Source: Pseudomonadota bacterium | Lineage (GTDB): Bacteria; Pseudomonadota; Gammaproteobacteria; Steroidobacterales; JBCBZW01 | Assembly (NCBI GenBank): GCA_039193195.1 | Contig: JBCCWS010000040.1 | Coordinates: 1 to 53,081 of the forward strand | Reading direction: 5' to 3' | Length of the DNA: 53,081 bases | Part shown: piece by piece, positions 25,408 to 33,870 of the stretch | Layout: each line of letters opens with the position of its first letter | Numbering within the stretch: the first letter of the stretch is position 1 | Program-made: the position numbers and the translations under genes | Notes under the pieces: model-generated | The model's database searches: none | Seen by the model: only the letters and a program-made list of their open reading frames with translations | What the model was told of the DNA's origin: nothing

Positions 25408-25869
25408 ATGTCTGACAACGCGGTTGGCCTAGCCGGTTTAGGGTTCTGGCTGTTTATCGCTGCGGCGGTCGTCAGCGCCATTTGGGAGGACATTCGCAAG
25501 CGCGAGACCCGTCACGCTACCTTGCGCGCCCTGATCGCCTCGGGGCAGCCAGTGGACCAGGCGGCCGTCGACCGGTTGCTCGGCAAGACCCAGCGTACGG
25601 AGCACGACATGCGCATTGGCGCGATCGTCCTGCGCTACATCGCCCTCGGGGTGGCGGCGCTGGGCGGGCTGTTGGCATTTCTGGCTGTGGAAGTGCTCTT
25701 CGCGCTACTCGGCGCGGCAGCCTTTCTGGGGCTCCTGAGCCTAGGCATGTCTGCCGCGGCCAACTACGCGGCGCGGGTGGATGCCACGCAGTCGTCGGCG
25801 CCAAACGACATCGTGCTGCCCGGACGACCCGCGCAGGGCGATGCTCCCCAGCAGGACCCAGGTGCCTAG
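25408..25869 (+). CDS. Membrane protein of the DUF6249-like type
   Basis: From ATG 25408, with GAGGAGG nine bases upstream, 153 residues are encoded. The first helix (AGLGFWLFIAAAVVSAIW) is followed by a cytoplasmic stretch, RHATLRALIASGQPVDQAAV and DRLLGKTQRTEHDMR, then two helices (ALGVAALGGLLAFLAVEVLF and LGAAAFLGLLSLGMSAAANY). The motif LRALIASGQPVD before a helical hairpin is typical of small proteins labelled DUF6249, which I recall beside ECF sigma genes. The sigma gene follows 18 bases downstream. Confidence 0.65.
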   Translation: MSDNAVGLAGLGFWLFIAAAVVSAIWEDIRKRETRHATLRALIASGQPVDQAAVDRLLGKTQRTEHDMRIGAIVLRYIALGVAALGGLLAFLAVEVLFALLGAAAFLGLLSLGMSAAANYAARVDATQSSAPNDIVLPGRPAQGDAPQQDPGA

Positions 25870-25887
25870 GTCGGTCGCGTCATATCC

Positions 25888-26454
25888 GTGCGATCACCTG
25901 ACTACTCCCAGGGCCCGGAGGCGCTGGTCGTGGCTCTAGCGCGCACCGGCGATCGCGACGCCTTCGCGGAGCTGGTACGGCGCCGCCAGAGCTGGCTGCG
26001 CACGCTCCTGCGCCGCTGCTGCGGCGACCTGGCGCTCGCCGACGACCTCGCCCAGCAGACCTTCCTGCAGGCGTGGAAGAAGCTGCACCAGCTGCGCGAT
26101 CCCGAGCGCTTCGGACCGTGGTTGAAGCGCTTGGGTCTGAGCGCTTGGCTGGCGCGCATGCGCCGCCTAGACCCTCTGGCCAACGCTGACGTGGTGGGCG
26201 AGGAGGATGCCTCGAGCGAGGCAACTACGGCAGCCGACTCGGCCGACGGAGCGATGATCGCTGGCGATCTGGAGGCGGCGCTCGACGCCCTGGCACCTGC
26301 CGTGCGCCTGTGCGTCGTGCTCGCCTACCACGAGGGCTTCACCCACGAGGAGATCGTGGAACTCACCCAGTTGCCCCTAGGGACGGTGAAATCCCATGTG
26401 CGCCGAGGCACTCAGAAGCTACGACAACAACTGTTGGCCTATGAAGATGCGTGA
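25888..26454 (+). CDS. ECF-type RNA polymerase sigma factor
   Basis: The GTG start gives 188 residues. The sigma-2 region is DAFAELVRRRQSWLRTLLRR with DLALADDLAQQTFLQAWKKL (the -10 binding helix). Sigma-4 is PAVRLCVVLAYHEGFTHEEI followed by ELTQLPLGTVKSHVRRGTQK, the -35 recognising helix-turn-helix. It redirects RNA polymerase to a small regulon. It lies between the DUF6249-like protein and a short membrane protein, which overlaps its 3' end and is the natural candidate for its control. Confidence 0.9.
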   Translation: MRSPDYSQGPEALVVALARTGDRDAFAELVRRRQSWLRTLLRRCCGDLALADDLAQQTFLQAWKKLHQLRDPERFGPWLKRLGLSAWLARMRRLDPLANADVVGEEDASSEATTAADSADGAMIAGDLEAALDALAPAVRLCVVLAYHEGFTHEEIVELTQLPLGTVKSHVRRGTQKLRQQLLAYEDA

Positions 26455-26785
26455 CGATCTCGATCCCGAGCTGCTCGCCCTGTTCGAGCGCGAGCGCCCC
26501 GCACCTCAGGCGGACGAGGCGTTCGTGGCGCAGGTTATGCGCAAGGTGCAGCGGCGCCAGCGCGGGCTACTCGCGGCACGCCTAGCCGCTGGCCTGCTTA
26601 TCGCGCTGCTGGCCGTGCCGCTGCAGGATCCCTTGGAGTTGATCACGGAGGCCTTCCTGTCGCCGCTGTTCGACGCGCCTGGCGCGCTGGGGCGTGAGCT
26701 GCTCTCGCCGCTCAGTAGTCTCGGCGCGTTGCTCACGGTTGGATTGCTTGCGCTCCAGCTGCTCATTCGGCGGATATTGCGGTAG
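26441..26785 (+). CDS. Short membrane protein, candidate anti-sigma factor
   Basis: The ATG at 26441 lies within the last codons of the sigma gene (14-base overlap). The 114 residues start with an acidic cytoplasmic helix (DDLDPELLALFERERPAPQA, then DEAFVAQVMRKVQRRQR), followed by a membrane helix (LLAARLAAGLLIALLAVP) and a second near the C-terminus (LGALLTVGLLALQLLI). No zinc-binding HxxxCxxC is seen, so it is not a ZAS-type anti-sigma. Position and topology favour sequestration of the sigma factor at the membrane, but this is inferred. Confidence 0.6.
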   Translation: MKMRDDLDPELLALFERERPAPQADEAFVAQVMRKVQRRQRGLLAARLAAGLLIALLAVPLQDPLELITEAFLSPLFDAPGALGRELLSPLSSLGALLTVGLLALQLLIRRILR

Positions 26786-26909
26786 GGGGCGCTGTTCACT
26801 GCACGCCTACTGCGGCGGTGAGACGCCGAAGACTAAGGTGGCCGATCGCCGCGAGTACGTGCACCCCGATCAATCCCAGGCGTAGGCGGCTCGGGAAAAG
26901 GGCGCTCGG

Positions 26910-27914
26910 CTAGTCGTCGTTTGCGTTGGCGGGCGCAGACGGAGCAGCGGGGCGAGTGTTGAGCAGATAGCGCAGGGGCGTGTCTAGGCGTCGGTTCCAC
27001 GCATTCTCGCTATGATCCTCGCCCGGGAACGAGCGCGTGATCCAGTGCGCGTCGTCGTAGCCCGCAGTGCGCATTACCTCATCGACCGCTCGCTGATGTG
27101 GTGGGTAGTGCGCGTCTAGGCCCTGATCCCCATGATCGAAGTACAAGCGGTGCGCTCCCGGCGATGGCAGCGTGTCGCGAAGGTAGCTGGCGAACCGCGC
27201 CGGCACGGGATTGTCTGCTGTCTCGAAGATGCCGAGCCAGTGGGTGGAGAGGCAGGCGGCCCCGCCGAAGACCTCGGGGTACTCGAGAAGCCCGTAGAGT
27301 GAGATCAACCCGCCCATGCTGGAGCCGACGAGGAAGGTACTGGCGGGCGCGGTGAGGACGGCGTAGTGGGCATCGACGTAGGGTTTCAACTGCTCGACGA
27401 TGAACCTCAGGTAGGCGTCGGAGGCCACCTCGCTCGCGAACAGCGCAATCCCGGGGGCGCGTTCGAGTTCGAGGTAGGCCCGGCGTGTCGCCGCGGGCAG
27501 GGCGCGCCACGGGCGTTCCGGGAAATACTCCGTGTGTCGCCGGTCGCCGCCATTGTCAATGGCCACGACGAGAAAGGGCCGCGTCTCGGCGCTCGCGATC
27601 AGGGCCGCGGCCGTCTCGTCTACCCCCCATTCCTGCTTGTTCCAGGTCGTGGTCGCATCGAACAGCATCTGGCCGTCGTGCATGTACACGACGTCGTACG
27701 GTGCGTCCTGCGGGTAGTCTGGCGGCAGCCAGACGCGGACCGTGCGCGCCGGCACGTGTGTGGCCTCGAACGGGGGAAGGGTCTGGAGCCTACCGGCAGA
27801 GACACTGGGCGCGGCGCGGACAAGGGCGTTGGGGGTTGTAGCCAGCAAGAGTACTAGGGTGACGACAAGCCAACGGTGCGTCGCCGGCGTGCCTGGCGTG
27901 CTGTAAGTAGTCAC
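26910..27914 (-). CDS. Exported esterase (esterase D / Fes-like fold)
   Basis: 334 residues. A late signal segment (WLVVTLVLLLATTPNALVRA) precedes the alpha/beta domain of the putative esterase family (PF00756). VVYMHDGQMLFDATTTWNKQ carries the characteristic HDGQ loop, FLVGSSMGGLISLYGLLEYP the nucleophile Ser, YFDHGDQGLDAHYPPHQRAV a candidate acid, and FPGEDHSENAWNRRL the His. Relatives cleave ester bonds in siderophores, acyl-thioesters or sugar esters. The start overlaps the bepA stop by four bases, so it is co-translated with an envelope quality-control protease. Confidence 0.8.
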   Translation of the reverse strand: MTTYSTPGTPATHRWLVVTLVLLLATTPNALVRAAPSVSAGRLQTLPPFEATHVPARTVRVWLPPDYPQDAPYDVVYMHDGQMLFDATTTWNKQEWGVDETAAALIASAETRPFLVVAIDNGGDRRHTEYFPERPWRALPAATRRAYLELERAPGIALFASEVASDAYLRFIVEQLKPYVDAHYAVLTAPASTFLVGSSMGGLISLYGLLEYPEVFGGAACLSTHWLGIFETADNPVPARFASYLRDTLPSPGAHRLYFDHGDQGLDAHYPPHQRAVDEVMRTAGYDDAHWITRSFPGEDHSENAWNRRLDTPLRYLLNTRPAAPSAPANANDD

Positions 27915-29443
27915 TGGTCTTTCGGTCGCGGTTTGATACGCCCACGCCGGTCGCGTGGTAGCACCTTCTCGATTTCCTCGATGCGAGCGGAGAAGCGCTC
28001 GCGCTGGACTGGCTTCAGGTCTGACGCTTCCTGGGCCAGCTTCAGCTGATCGATCGCTTGGTAGAGATCACCGTTGACCACATGAAACTCTGACATGTAG
28101 TAGTGCGCGTCGCCCTCATCGCCGGCCTCGCTAGCTGCTAGTGCGATCAGGCGCAGCTGCTCAGCGGTGTAGTTGATATTGTTGAGCAGATCGAGCATCA
28201 ACGTGTGCGCTTGCTGCGCATGCCCGTTGTTCATGAGCGCCCGTGAGTAGCGCATCGTGAGCGGGATGTTGCGGGGGAACAGGCGCAAGGCAGCCTCGTA
28301 GACTTCCAGTCCATCTTGCACCTCGCCCTTGGCGATCAGCGACTCGGCGAGGCCCGAGTGGAAGGCTGTGACGTAACCCAACTCGTTGACTAGGGAGCGG
28401 AAGAACGGTTCCGCGCGCTTCGGCTGGTCGGCGGCCAGCAAAGAAATCGCATAGCCGTAGCGCGTGGGGACATCCGCTTCGAGGATGCCGTCGGGGGAGA
28501 AGTCTTCGAAGTAGCGCACGGCCTCCGTGCGCGTGTCCGCTAAGAGGGAGCGCACACGCACCTTTGCGAGGTCGTAATCGAGGGTGTCTTGCGGCGGTTC
28601 CACATCGTTGTATTCAGCGGCGCGGTTGCGCGACTCGGCCACGCGGTTGGCCTCGAGGGGGTGCGTGCGCAAGAACTCAGGGATCTGGGTGCCTCGGATA
28701 CCGGAGCGCTTGCCCAGGGTCTCGAAGAAGTCGGGCATGCCCTGAGGGTCAAAGCCCGCCTCTGCCAGGATGCCAATGCCCACCCGATCAGCCTCGTACT
28801 CGTTGCTGCGTGTGAAGTTGATCGCCTGTTGAGCCGCGACCCCTTGGGTCACCGAGGCTGCCGCGGCGATCGCATCGCCATCCACGCCCGCCATCGCGCC
28901 GAGCAGAACCGCCGCCAGCAGCGCGGCGCCGGTGACGAGGCCGTTCTGTCCCTGAGCGTGGATGCGTCGGGCGATGTGATCCTGTGTGACGTGGGCAACC
29001 TCGTGGGCGAGCACGCCCGCAAGCTCGCTCTCCGTGTTGGTGGCGTCGATCAGGCCAGCGTTGACGCCGATGAAGCCGCCCGGCAGCGCAAAGGCATTGA
29101 TGGCACCATCCTTCACCACGAAGAACTCGAACTTATCCTCGCCATCACTGGCTCGGCTCGACAGCTTGTGGCCGAGGGCCTGCACGTACTGGGTGAGCTC
29201 CGGGTCCTCGAGGACCTGATCCGCATCGCGCAGCTGGCGCATGATCATGCGGCCGAACTGATAGGCCTGGGCACGCGAGAGCGTGGTGGCCCACGGTGCG
29301 CCAATGTCCGGCAGTTCGCTCTTCGGCATTGGCTGGGCGGCCACTGGCGTGCTGACCACTAGCGGCAGCAAGCCCAGCAACATCACAGCGACCTGGGTCG
29401 GGCGACGGCGGCGTGTGGCGAGCGATGAGGCGAGGCGTGTCAT
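27911..29443 (-). CDS. bepA: Periplasmic M48 metalloprotease/chaperone BepA
   Basis: A 510-residue precursor with signal segment VAVMLLGLLPLVVSTPVAAQ. The M48 zinc site is ELAGVLAHEVAHVTQDHIAR (HEVAH) with the third ligand in SNEYEADRVGI. The C-terminal 230 residues hold TPR-like helices, for example AFHSGLAESLIAKGEVQDGL. BepA assists LptD and outer-membrane barrel assembly and degrades stalled intermediates. In E. coli bepA is also found in the gcvR-dapA neighbourhood, which supports orthology. Confidence 0.92.
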   Translation of the reverse strand: MTRLASSLATRRRRPTQVAVMLLGLLPLVVSTPVAAQPMPKSELPDIGAPWATTLSRAQAYQFGRMIMRQLRDADQVLEDPELTQYVQALGHKLSSRASDGEDKFEFFVVKDGAINAFALPGGFIGVNAGLIDATNTESELAGVLAHEVAHVTQDHIARRIHAQGQNGLVTGAALLAAVLLGAMAGVDGDAIAAAASVTQGVAAQQAINFTRSNEYEADRVGIGILAEAGFDPQGMPDFFETLGKRSGIRGTQIPEFLRTHPLEANRVAESRNRAAEYNDVEPPQDTLDYDLAKVRVRSLLADTRTEAVRYFEDFSPDGILEADVPTRYGYAISLLAADQPKRAEPFFRSLVNELGYVTAFHSGLAESLIAKGEVQDGLEVYEAALRLFPRNIPLTMRYSRALMNNGHAQQAHTLMLDLLNNINYTAEQLRLIALAASEAGDEGDAHYYMSEFHVVNGDLYQAIDQLKLAQEASDLKPVQRERFSARIEEIEKVLPRDRRGRIKPRPKDQ

Positions 29444-29499
29444 TGCAGGTCCGACCGTACGGTGGGCGGCGAGGTTCCCTGCCGCCGCTCGCCTTCAGG

Positions 29500-31050
29500 T
29501 CACAAGATGTCCGAGGCGTAGTGAGCCAGGCGCGAGCGCTCGCCGCGGAGCAGGGTGATATGGCCGGCGTGGGCCCAGCTGCGGAAGCGGTTGACCACGT
29601 AAGTGAGCCCCGAAGTGGTCTCTGTGAGGTACGGCGTGTCGATTTGCTCAACGTTGCCAAGGCAAACCAGCTTGGTGCCAGGGCCGGCGCGGGTGATCAG
29701 TGCCTTCATCTGCTTGGAGGTGAGGTTCTGGGCTTCGTCGACGATTATGTAGCGGTTGAGGAAGGTGCGTCCGCGCATGAAGTTCAGGGAGCGGATCTTG
29801 ATGCGCCGGCGGATCAGATCGTTGGTGGCCTGACGGCCCCAGCCATCGCCATCCTCGGTCTGCGCCAGCACCTCGAGGTTGTCCATCAGCGCCCCCATCC
29901 AGGGCTCCATCTTCTCCTCTTCCGTGCCCGGTAGGAAGCCGATGTCCTCTCCCAGGGGTACGGTGACGCGCGTCATGATGATCTCGTTGTAAGCGCCCTT
30001 GTCGAGCGTTTGGGCAAGGCCCGCAGCTAGGGCGAGGAGGGTCTTGCCGGTGCCGGCAGAGCCTACGATAGTGACCATGTCAACGTCGTCGTGCATTAGG
30101 AGATTGAGCGCGAAATTCTGCTCGCGGTTGCGCGCTTGAATTCCCCACACGGCGTTGTGCTCGCTTCGAAAGTCACGCACCTGCTCGAGCACGGCGGTGT
30201 CGCCCTCGCGCTCGCGCACGATGGCCTCGAAATGCAGATCGCCTTCGCCGTGGACAAATTGAGAAGGATGCCATGCCTGCACTCGCGGGCCGTGAATGCG
30301 ATATAGCGCCTTCAGCCCCTCCTGCCAAGACTCCATGTTCTCCCCGTGCTGGTCCCAGAAGTCTTCGTCGAGCGCTTCACTACCGGTGTACAGCACGTCG
30401 GTGTCGGTTAGCGTGCGGTCGTTGTAGTAGTCCTCTGCATGCACGCCGAGGATGGACGCCTTGATCCGCAGGTTGATGTCTTTGGACACCAGTGTGATCG
30501 GCACGTCTGGATGGCGCTCCTGCAGAGCGAGCGTCGCGGCCAAGATGGCGTTGTCCGGCGTGGAGCCAGGGAGGCCGTTCGGCAAAGAAAATTCAAAGGT
30601 TTGGGTCTGAAAGAAGAGTCGCCCGGGCTCGCTGGAAGGGCTCTCCTCGTGTTCCGGGGAGACGTCATCCGGCATCAAGCCGGGCAGTGCCAAGCCGTCC
30701 TCGATACCCGAGTGCGGTACCCCTTGCATGATGCGGTCGAGGAAACGGCTTGCCTGGCGAGCGTTGCGGGCGGGCTCGGACATGCCCTTCTTGAGCACAT
30801 CGAGCTCTTCGAGGACCACCATCGGCAGGTGCACGTCGTGCTCCTGGAAGCGGTACATGGCCGTGGGGTCGTGGATGAGTACGTTGGTATCGAGCACGAA
30901 TAACCGACGGCCCCCACTGCCGGGCTGGCGCCGGCTGCCGGCTTCGCGCGCATCACCTGGGTCGCCAGCGATCACCCCGGCGGCGGCGAGTCGGGTGGTG
31001 CCTGGCGTGCGGTCGTCTGCGCCGTTGCTCGGGCGGTTGCGGGTGCTCAT
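29500..31050 (-). CDS. PIN-PhoH fusion ATPase (YlaK/PhoH2 type)
   Basis: 516 residues. After a disordered, Gly/Arg-rich leader of about 48 residues, a PIN nuclease domain begins with LFVLDTNVLIHDPTAMYRFQ and includes acidic sites in VVLEELDVLKKG and VSKDINLRIKA. A PhoH ATPase domain follows: Walker A is IVGSAGTGKTLLALAAG near residue 327 and Walker B is YIIVDEAQNLTSKQMKA. Members of the PIN-PhoH group are RNA helicase/ribonucleases in the few cases studied. It overlaps gcvR by one base (TGATG). Confidence 0.9.
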   Translation of the reverse strand: MSTRNRPSNGADDRTPGTTRLAAAGVIAGDPGDAREAGSRRQPGSGGRRLFVLDTNVLIHDPTAMYRFQEHDVHLPMVVLEELDVLKKGMSEPARNARQASRFLDRIMQGVPHSGIEDGLALPGLMPDDVSPEHEESPSSEPGRLFFQTQTFEFSLPNGLPGSTPDNAILAATLALQERHPDVPITLVSKDINLRIKASILGVHAEDYYNDRTLTDTDVLYTGSEALDEDFWDQHGENMESWQEGLKALYRIHGPRVQAWHPSQFVHGEGDLHFEAIVREREGDTAVLEQVRDFRSEHNAVWGIQARNREQNFALNLLMHDDVDMVTIVGSAGTGKTLLALAAGLAQTLDKGAYNEIIMTRVTVPLGEDIGFLPGTEEEKMEPWMGALMDNLEVLAQTEDGDGWGRQATNDLIRRRIKIRSLNFMRGRTFLNRYIIVDEAQNLTSKQMKALITRAGPGTKLVCLGNVEQIDTPYLTETTSGLTYVVNRFRSWAHAGHITLLRGERSRLAHYASDIL

Positions 31051-31577
31051 CAGTTCTTGATTGGCTCCATGATGGCGTCGAGATTGAGGCGGTCACAGAA
31101 TTCCATGAACTCCTCGCGCAGAGCGGCGATATGAACCCGTGACGGGATGCTCACGGACATCTGGACGGAGAACATGGCAGCGCCTGTGTGAGCGGCCGCG
31201 TAGCTGCGGGTACTGAGCTCAGCGATCTCGATGCCGCGCTGGGAGAAAAAGCCTGCCAAGTTGGACACGATGCCCTCGTGGTCGAGGCATACCACGTCCA
31301 CCGCATAGGGCAGCAGGTCACCTCGTACCGCGCGTTCCTCGGTGCGCCGCACTGAGATGGCGAGGCGGTCTTCGCCTAGTCGCTCGAGCTCCCCCTCAAG
31401 GCGCGCCAAGGTGTGCCAGTTGCCGCCTATCAGCATCAACATGGCGAACTCGCTGCCAAGGCCCACCATGCGACTTTCCATCACGTTACCGCCGCATTCG
31501 AGGATTTTCGCGGTGAGATCGTGAACCAGGCCGGGGCGATCTGAGCCCACCGCGGAGATGACCATCAACTGCTTCAT
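31050..31577 (-). CDS. gcvR: Glycine cleavage repressor-like ACT protein GcvR
   Basis: From ATG 31577, 175 residues with two ACT domains: MVISAVGSDRPGLVHDLTAK with ILECGGNVMESRMVGLGSEF in the first, and VVCLDHEGIVSNLAGFFSQR with GIEIAELSTRSYAAAHTGAA in the second. GcvR binds glycine and antagonises GcvA. The gene is divergent from dapA, exactly as in E. coli, which is the best argument for orthology. No DNA-binding domain is present, as expected. The partner GcvA is not in this window. Confidence 0.88.
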   Translation of the reverse strand: MKQLMVISAVGSDRPGLVHDLTAKILECGGNVMESRMVGLGSEFAMLMLIGGNWHTLARLEGELERLGEDRLAISVRRTEERAVRGDLLPYAVDVVCLDHEGIVSNLAGFFSQRGIEIAELSTRSYAAAHTGAAMFSVQMSVSIPSRVHIAALREEFMEFCDRLNLDAIMEPIKN

Positions 31578-31859
31578 GTAGGGGGGAGTCTGTGCACCGT
31601 TGCTTGCTCGGGCCGAGTGTACAGGCAAAGGGTTCCAAGGCAAGGCGACGTATGGACCTGGCTCGGGCCGAAGCAGGCAACGGCGACATAAGCGCCTAAT
31701 TCGGTCCCGGAACGACGGCGTCGACAGGGGGTCGAAGCGAGGGCTGGGGCCGGTGGGCACGGCCCGTCGACGCCTTTGGCTGGCGCTAAGAGCTCGGCGC
31801 CTTGCTAGGTGATTGAGCGGTCATTACCATTGCCGGTTTATCCGGCCCAAGGAACGCGC

Positions 31860-32741
31860 TTGAACACAGTGGGGACCATGGTCGCGCTGGCCAGCCCTAT
31901 GGATGCTGCCGGGCGCGTAGATCGCGCGTCGTTCCAACGCATGCTGGATTTTCAGCTCGCGGGTGGAGTCGACGGCGTGGTGGTCGGCGGCACCACCGGG
32001 GAGTCCGCCACCCTGACGGTTGAAGAGCTGAGCGATCTCATTCGGACCGCGCGAGCGCACCTTCCCGAGAGCGTGAGCGTGATCGCCGGCAGTGGCAGCA
32101 ACAGCACGCAACGCGCCGCCGATCTGACACGCCTGGTGTTCGAGGCGGGAGCCGATGGAGCCATGGTGGTTACGCCCTTCTACAACAAGCCAACGCAGGG
32201 CGGCTTAGTGCGGCACTACGAGGCAGTGGCAGACGCGGCGCTAGGCCCCGTACTGCTGTACAACGTCCCGTCGCGAACGGCCTGCGACATGCACCCGAGC
32301 ACGGTGGCCGAATTGGCGCAGCACGAGCGGATCGTCGCCGTCAAAGAGGCCGTGGCCGACATGCAGCGTTTGCGTGAACTGCGAGAGCGATGCGGGGATC
32401 AGCTCGCGGTGCTAAGCGGCGATGACGGTTCGCTGATCGACGCGCTGGAAGTGGGTGTCGATGGAACTGTCTCAGTAACGGCTAACGTCGCTCCCAAAGC
32501 GATGGCCCAGATGGTGGCCCTCGGTCGCGGCGGTAACCTAGGAGCCGCACGCAAGATTGACGATAGGCTACGTAAACTGCATGCCGCGCTGTTCGTGGAG
32601 AGTAACCCAATCGCGGTGAAATGGGCGCTGACGCGCCTCGGGGTGATCGACGGGCCAGACCTTCGCCTGCCATTGACGCCTCTCGATGGTGCCCACGAGG
32701 CGCTACTGGATGACGCGCTCAGGACAGCTGGCCTGCATTGA
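31860..32741 (+). CDS. dapA: 4-hydroxy-tetrahydrodipicolinate synthase DapA
   Basis: The frame is open from 31809, but homologues start close to GTMVALASPMD. TTG 31860 with AAGGAA upstream (31848-31853) is chosen, giving 293 residues; GTG 31869 or ATG 31878 are alternatives. DGVVVGGTTGESATLTVEEL is the phosphate-like loop, VLLYNVPSRTACDM has the catalytic Tyr and IVAVKEAVADMQRL the Schiff-base Lys. It condenses pyruvate and aspartate semialdehyde at the start of lysine and diaminopimelate synthesis. The 280-base gap to gcvR must hold both promoters. Confidence 0.95.
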   Translation: MNTVGTMVALASPMDAAGRVDRASFQRMLDFQLAGGVDGVVVGGTTGESATLTVEELSDLIRTARAHLPESVSVIAGSGSNSTQRAADLTRLVFEAGADGAMVVTPFYNKPTQGGLVRHYEAVADAALGPVLLYNVPSRTACDMHPSTVAELAQHERIVAVKEAVADMQRLRELRERCGDQLAVLSGDDGSLIDALEVGVDGTVSVTANVAPKAMAQMVALGRGGNLGAARKIDDRLRKLHAALFVESNPIAVKWALTRLGVIDGPDLRLPLTPLDGAHEALLDDALRTAGLH

Positions 32742-33556
32742 TGATACCGAAAGACGCTTTCTACGGGGACCGCACGGTCCGGCGATGCTTGCACGCGTTC
32801 GCCTGTGCGGCACTCCTCTTTCTCCTAGCGACGCTCGCCGCCTGCGGGGGGGGCGCCGCCGTCTGCGAACCGGATCCTGCCTACTCTGGCCGCCTCGACG
32901 GTCGCGAACTGAGCATTCCCGACGGCCTCGACTCGCCCCGAAACAGCGGCCGTTTCGACATCCCGCCGATCGCGAGCGCGGATCGTGAGGTAGATCCGCG
33001 GTGTACGGCCTACCCGCCACGGATCGAAGGGATCGAGGACAACAGCGCGGAAGCGCGTCGTGCTCGCCGAGCCGCCGAGCGCGAACGCGAGGCCGCGGAG
33101 CAAGCAGCAGCAGCCGCCGCCGCCGCGGGTGGGCAGGCTTCCAATCCGCGGGTCGTACCCTCACCGCCGCCAGCCCAGGGCGCACCGATCCCCTCCGATC
33201 GACGCGTTTACCGACAGGTGTTCGACGCCGTCGGCGAATGGGCTCGGGCTTGGGAAGAGCGCGATTTCGCCGGCTATCTTGATGCTTACTCGAGCGACTT
33301 CATTCCCCCTCAGCCGATGACGCGGGCGCAGTGGGAGGACGTGCGCCAGCAGCGTATGAGCGAGGGAGCTCAAGCCTTCACGGATCTGGAGTCTCTGGAG
33401 GTCTATCAGACGCCCGATCGGAACAACGTGATCGTGCGTTTCCGGCAGTACTTCGCATTTGAGAGTATCCAGTCCACGATCGACAAAGAGCTGTGGATGG
33501 TGCGGGAGCGGCGCAGCTGGAAGGTGGTCTCGGAGCGCGTGATCGCCGTGGAGTAG
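32741..33556 (+). CDS. Lipoprotein: BamC-like N-terminal segment joined to an NTF2-like domain
   Basis: The start ATG overlaps the dapA stop by one base. 271 residues. The signal ends in a lipobox, LATLAACGGG. The mature N-terminus (YSGRLDGRELSIPDGLDSP, then GRFDIPPI) has the spacing of the BamC unstructured segment that binds BamD (Y-x-R-x-x-G, then x-P-x-G/L, then Y/F-x-I-P). A charged and Ala-rich linker follows (about 105-135). The end is an NTF2/SnoaL-like domain: AVGEWARAWEERDFAGYLDA, YSSDFIPPQPMTRAQWEDVR, ELWMVRERRSWKVVSERVIA. In gammaproteobacteria bamC follows dapA, so this may be a rebuilt BamC. Confidence 0.65.
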   Translation: MIPKDAFYGDRTVRRCLHAFACAALLFLLATLAACGGGAAVCEPDPAYSGRLDGRELSIPDGLDSPRNSGRFDIPPIASADREVDPRCTAYPPRIEGIEDNSAEARRARRAAEREREAAEQAAAAAAAAGGQASNPRVVPSPPPAQGAPIPSDRRVYRQVFDAVGEWARAWEERDFAGYLDAYSSDFIPPQPMTRAQWEDVRQQRMSEGAQAFTDLESLEVYQTPDRNNVIVRFRQYFAFESIQSTIDKELWMVRERRSWKVVSERVIAVE

Positions 33557-33623
33557 GCGAGGGCATACATGAGGGCGGCGTTGCTGGACATTCGGTCGCA
33601 CTTCGCTAGACTGGCGGGCCTTC

Positions 33624-33714
33624 GGAGAGGTGGCCGAGTGGTCGAAGGCGCCAGATTGGAATTCTGGTATACGGGTCTCCCGTATCGTGGGTTCGAATCC
33701 CACCCTCTCCGCCA
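33624..33714 (+). tRNA. tRNA-Ser (anticodon GGA)
   Basis: A complete class II cloverleaf of 91 bases. The acceptor arm is GGAGAGG with CCTCTCC. The D arm is GCC-GAGTGGTCGAA-GGC. The anticodon arm is CCAGA-TTGGAAT-TCTGG with GGA in the loop. The long variable arm TATACGGGTCTCCCGTATC is typical of serine tRNAs. The T arm is GTGGG-TTCGAAT-CCCAC. The discriminator G and CCA end are encoded. It reads UCC and UCU codons. A 150-base stretch with no clear gene follows. Confidence 0.97.
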
Positions 33715-33870
33715 TCCCATCGTTTTGCCTGGGCGAGCGCGCGCGTTCCAGGTCACCTCGTCTGCTGTCGTCGCTGCTGCCGTACGCTTCTTACGGCTGA
33801 TACGTGGGGGATATAGAGCCGCAGGAGGCGGTGCCGTGAAGCCTTACCTACGTTCAGAGTCAGCTAGCGA

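Noticed and set aside
31578-31859. Lysine or glycine riboswitch between gcvR and dapA
   Set aside because: No recognisable conserved core or long paired leader was found; only ordinary intergenic sequence.
33715-33870. Second tRNA or small RNA after tRNA-Ser
   Set aside because: No cloverleaf or clear hairpin with T-run in this stretch.
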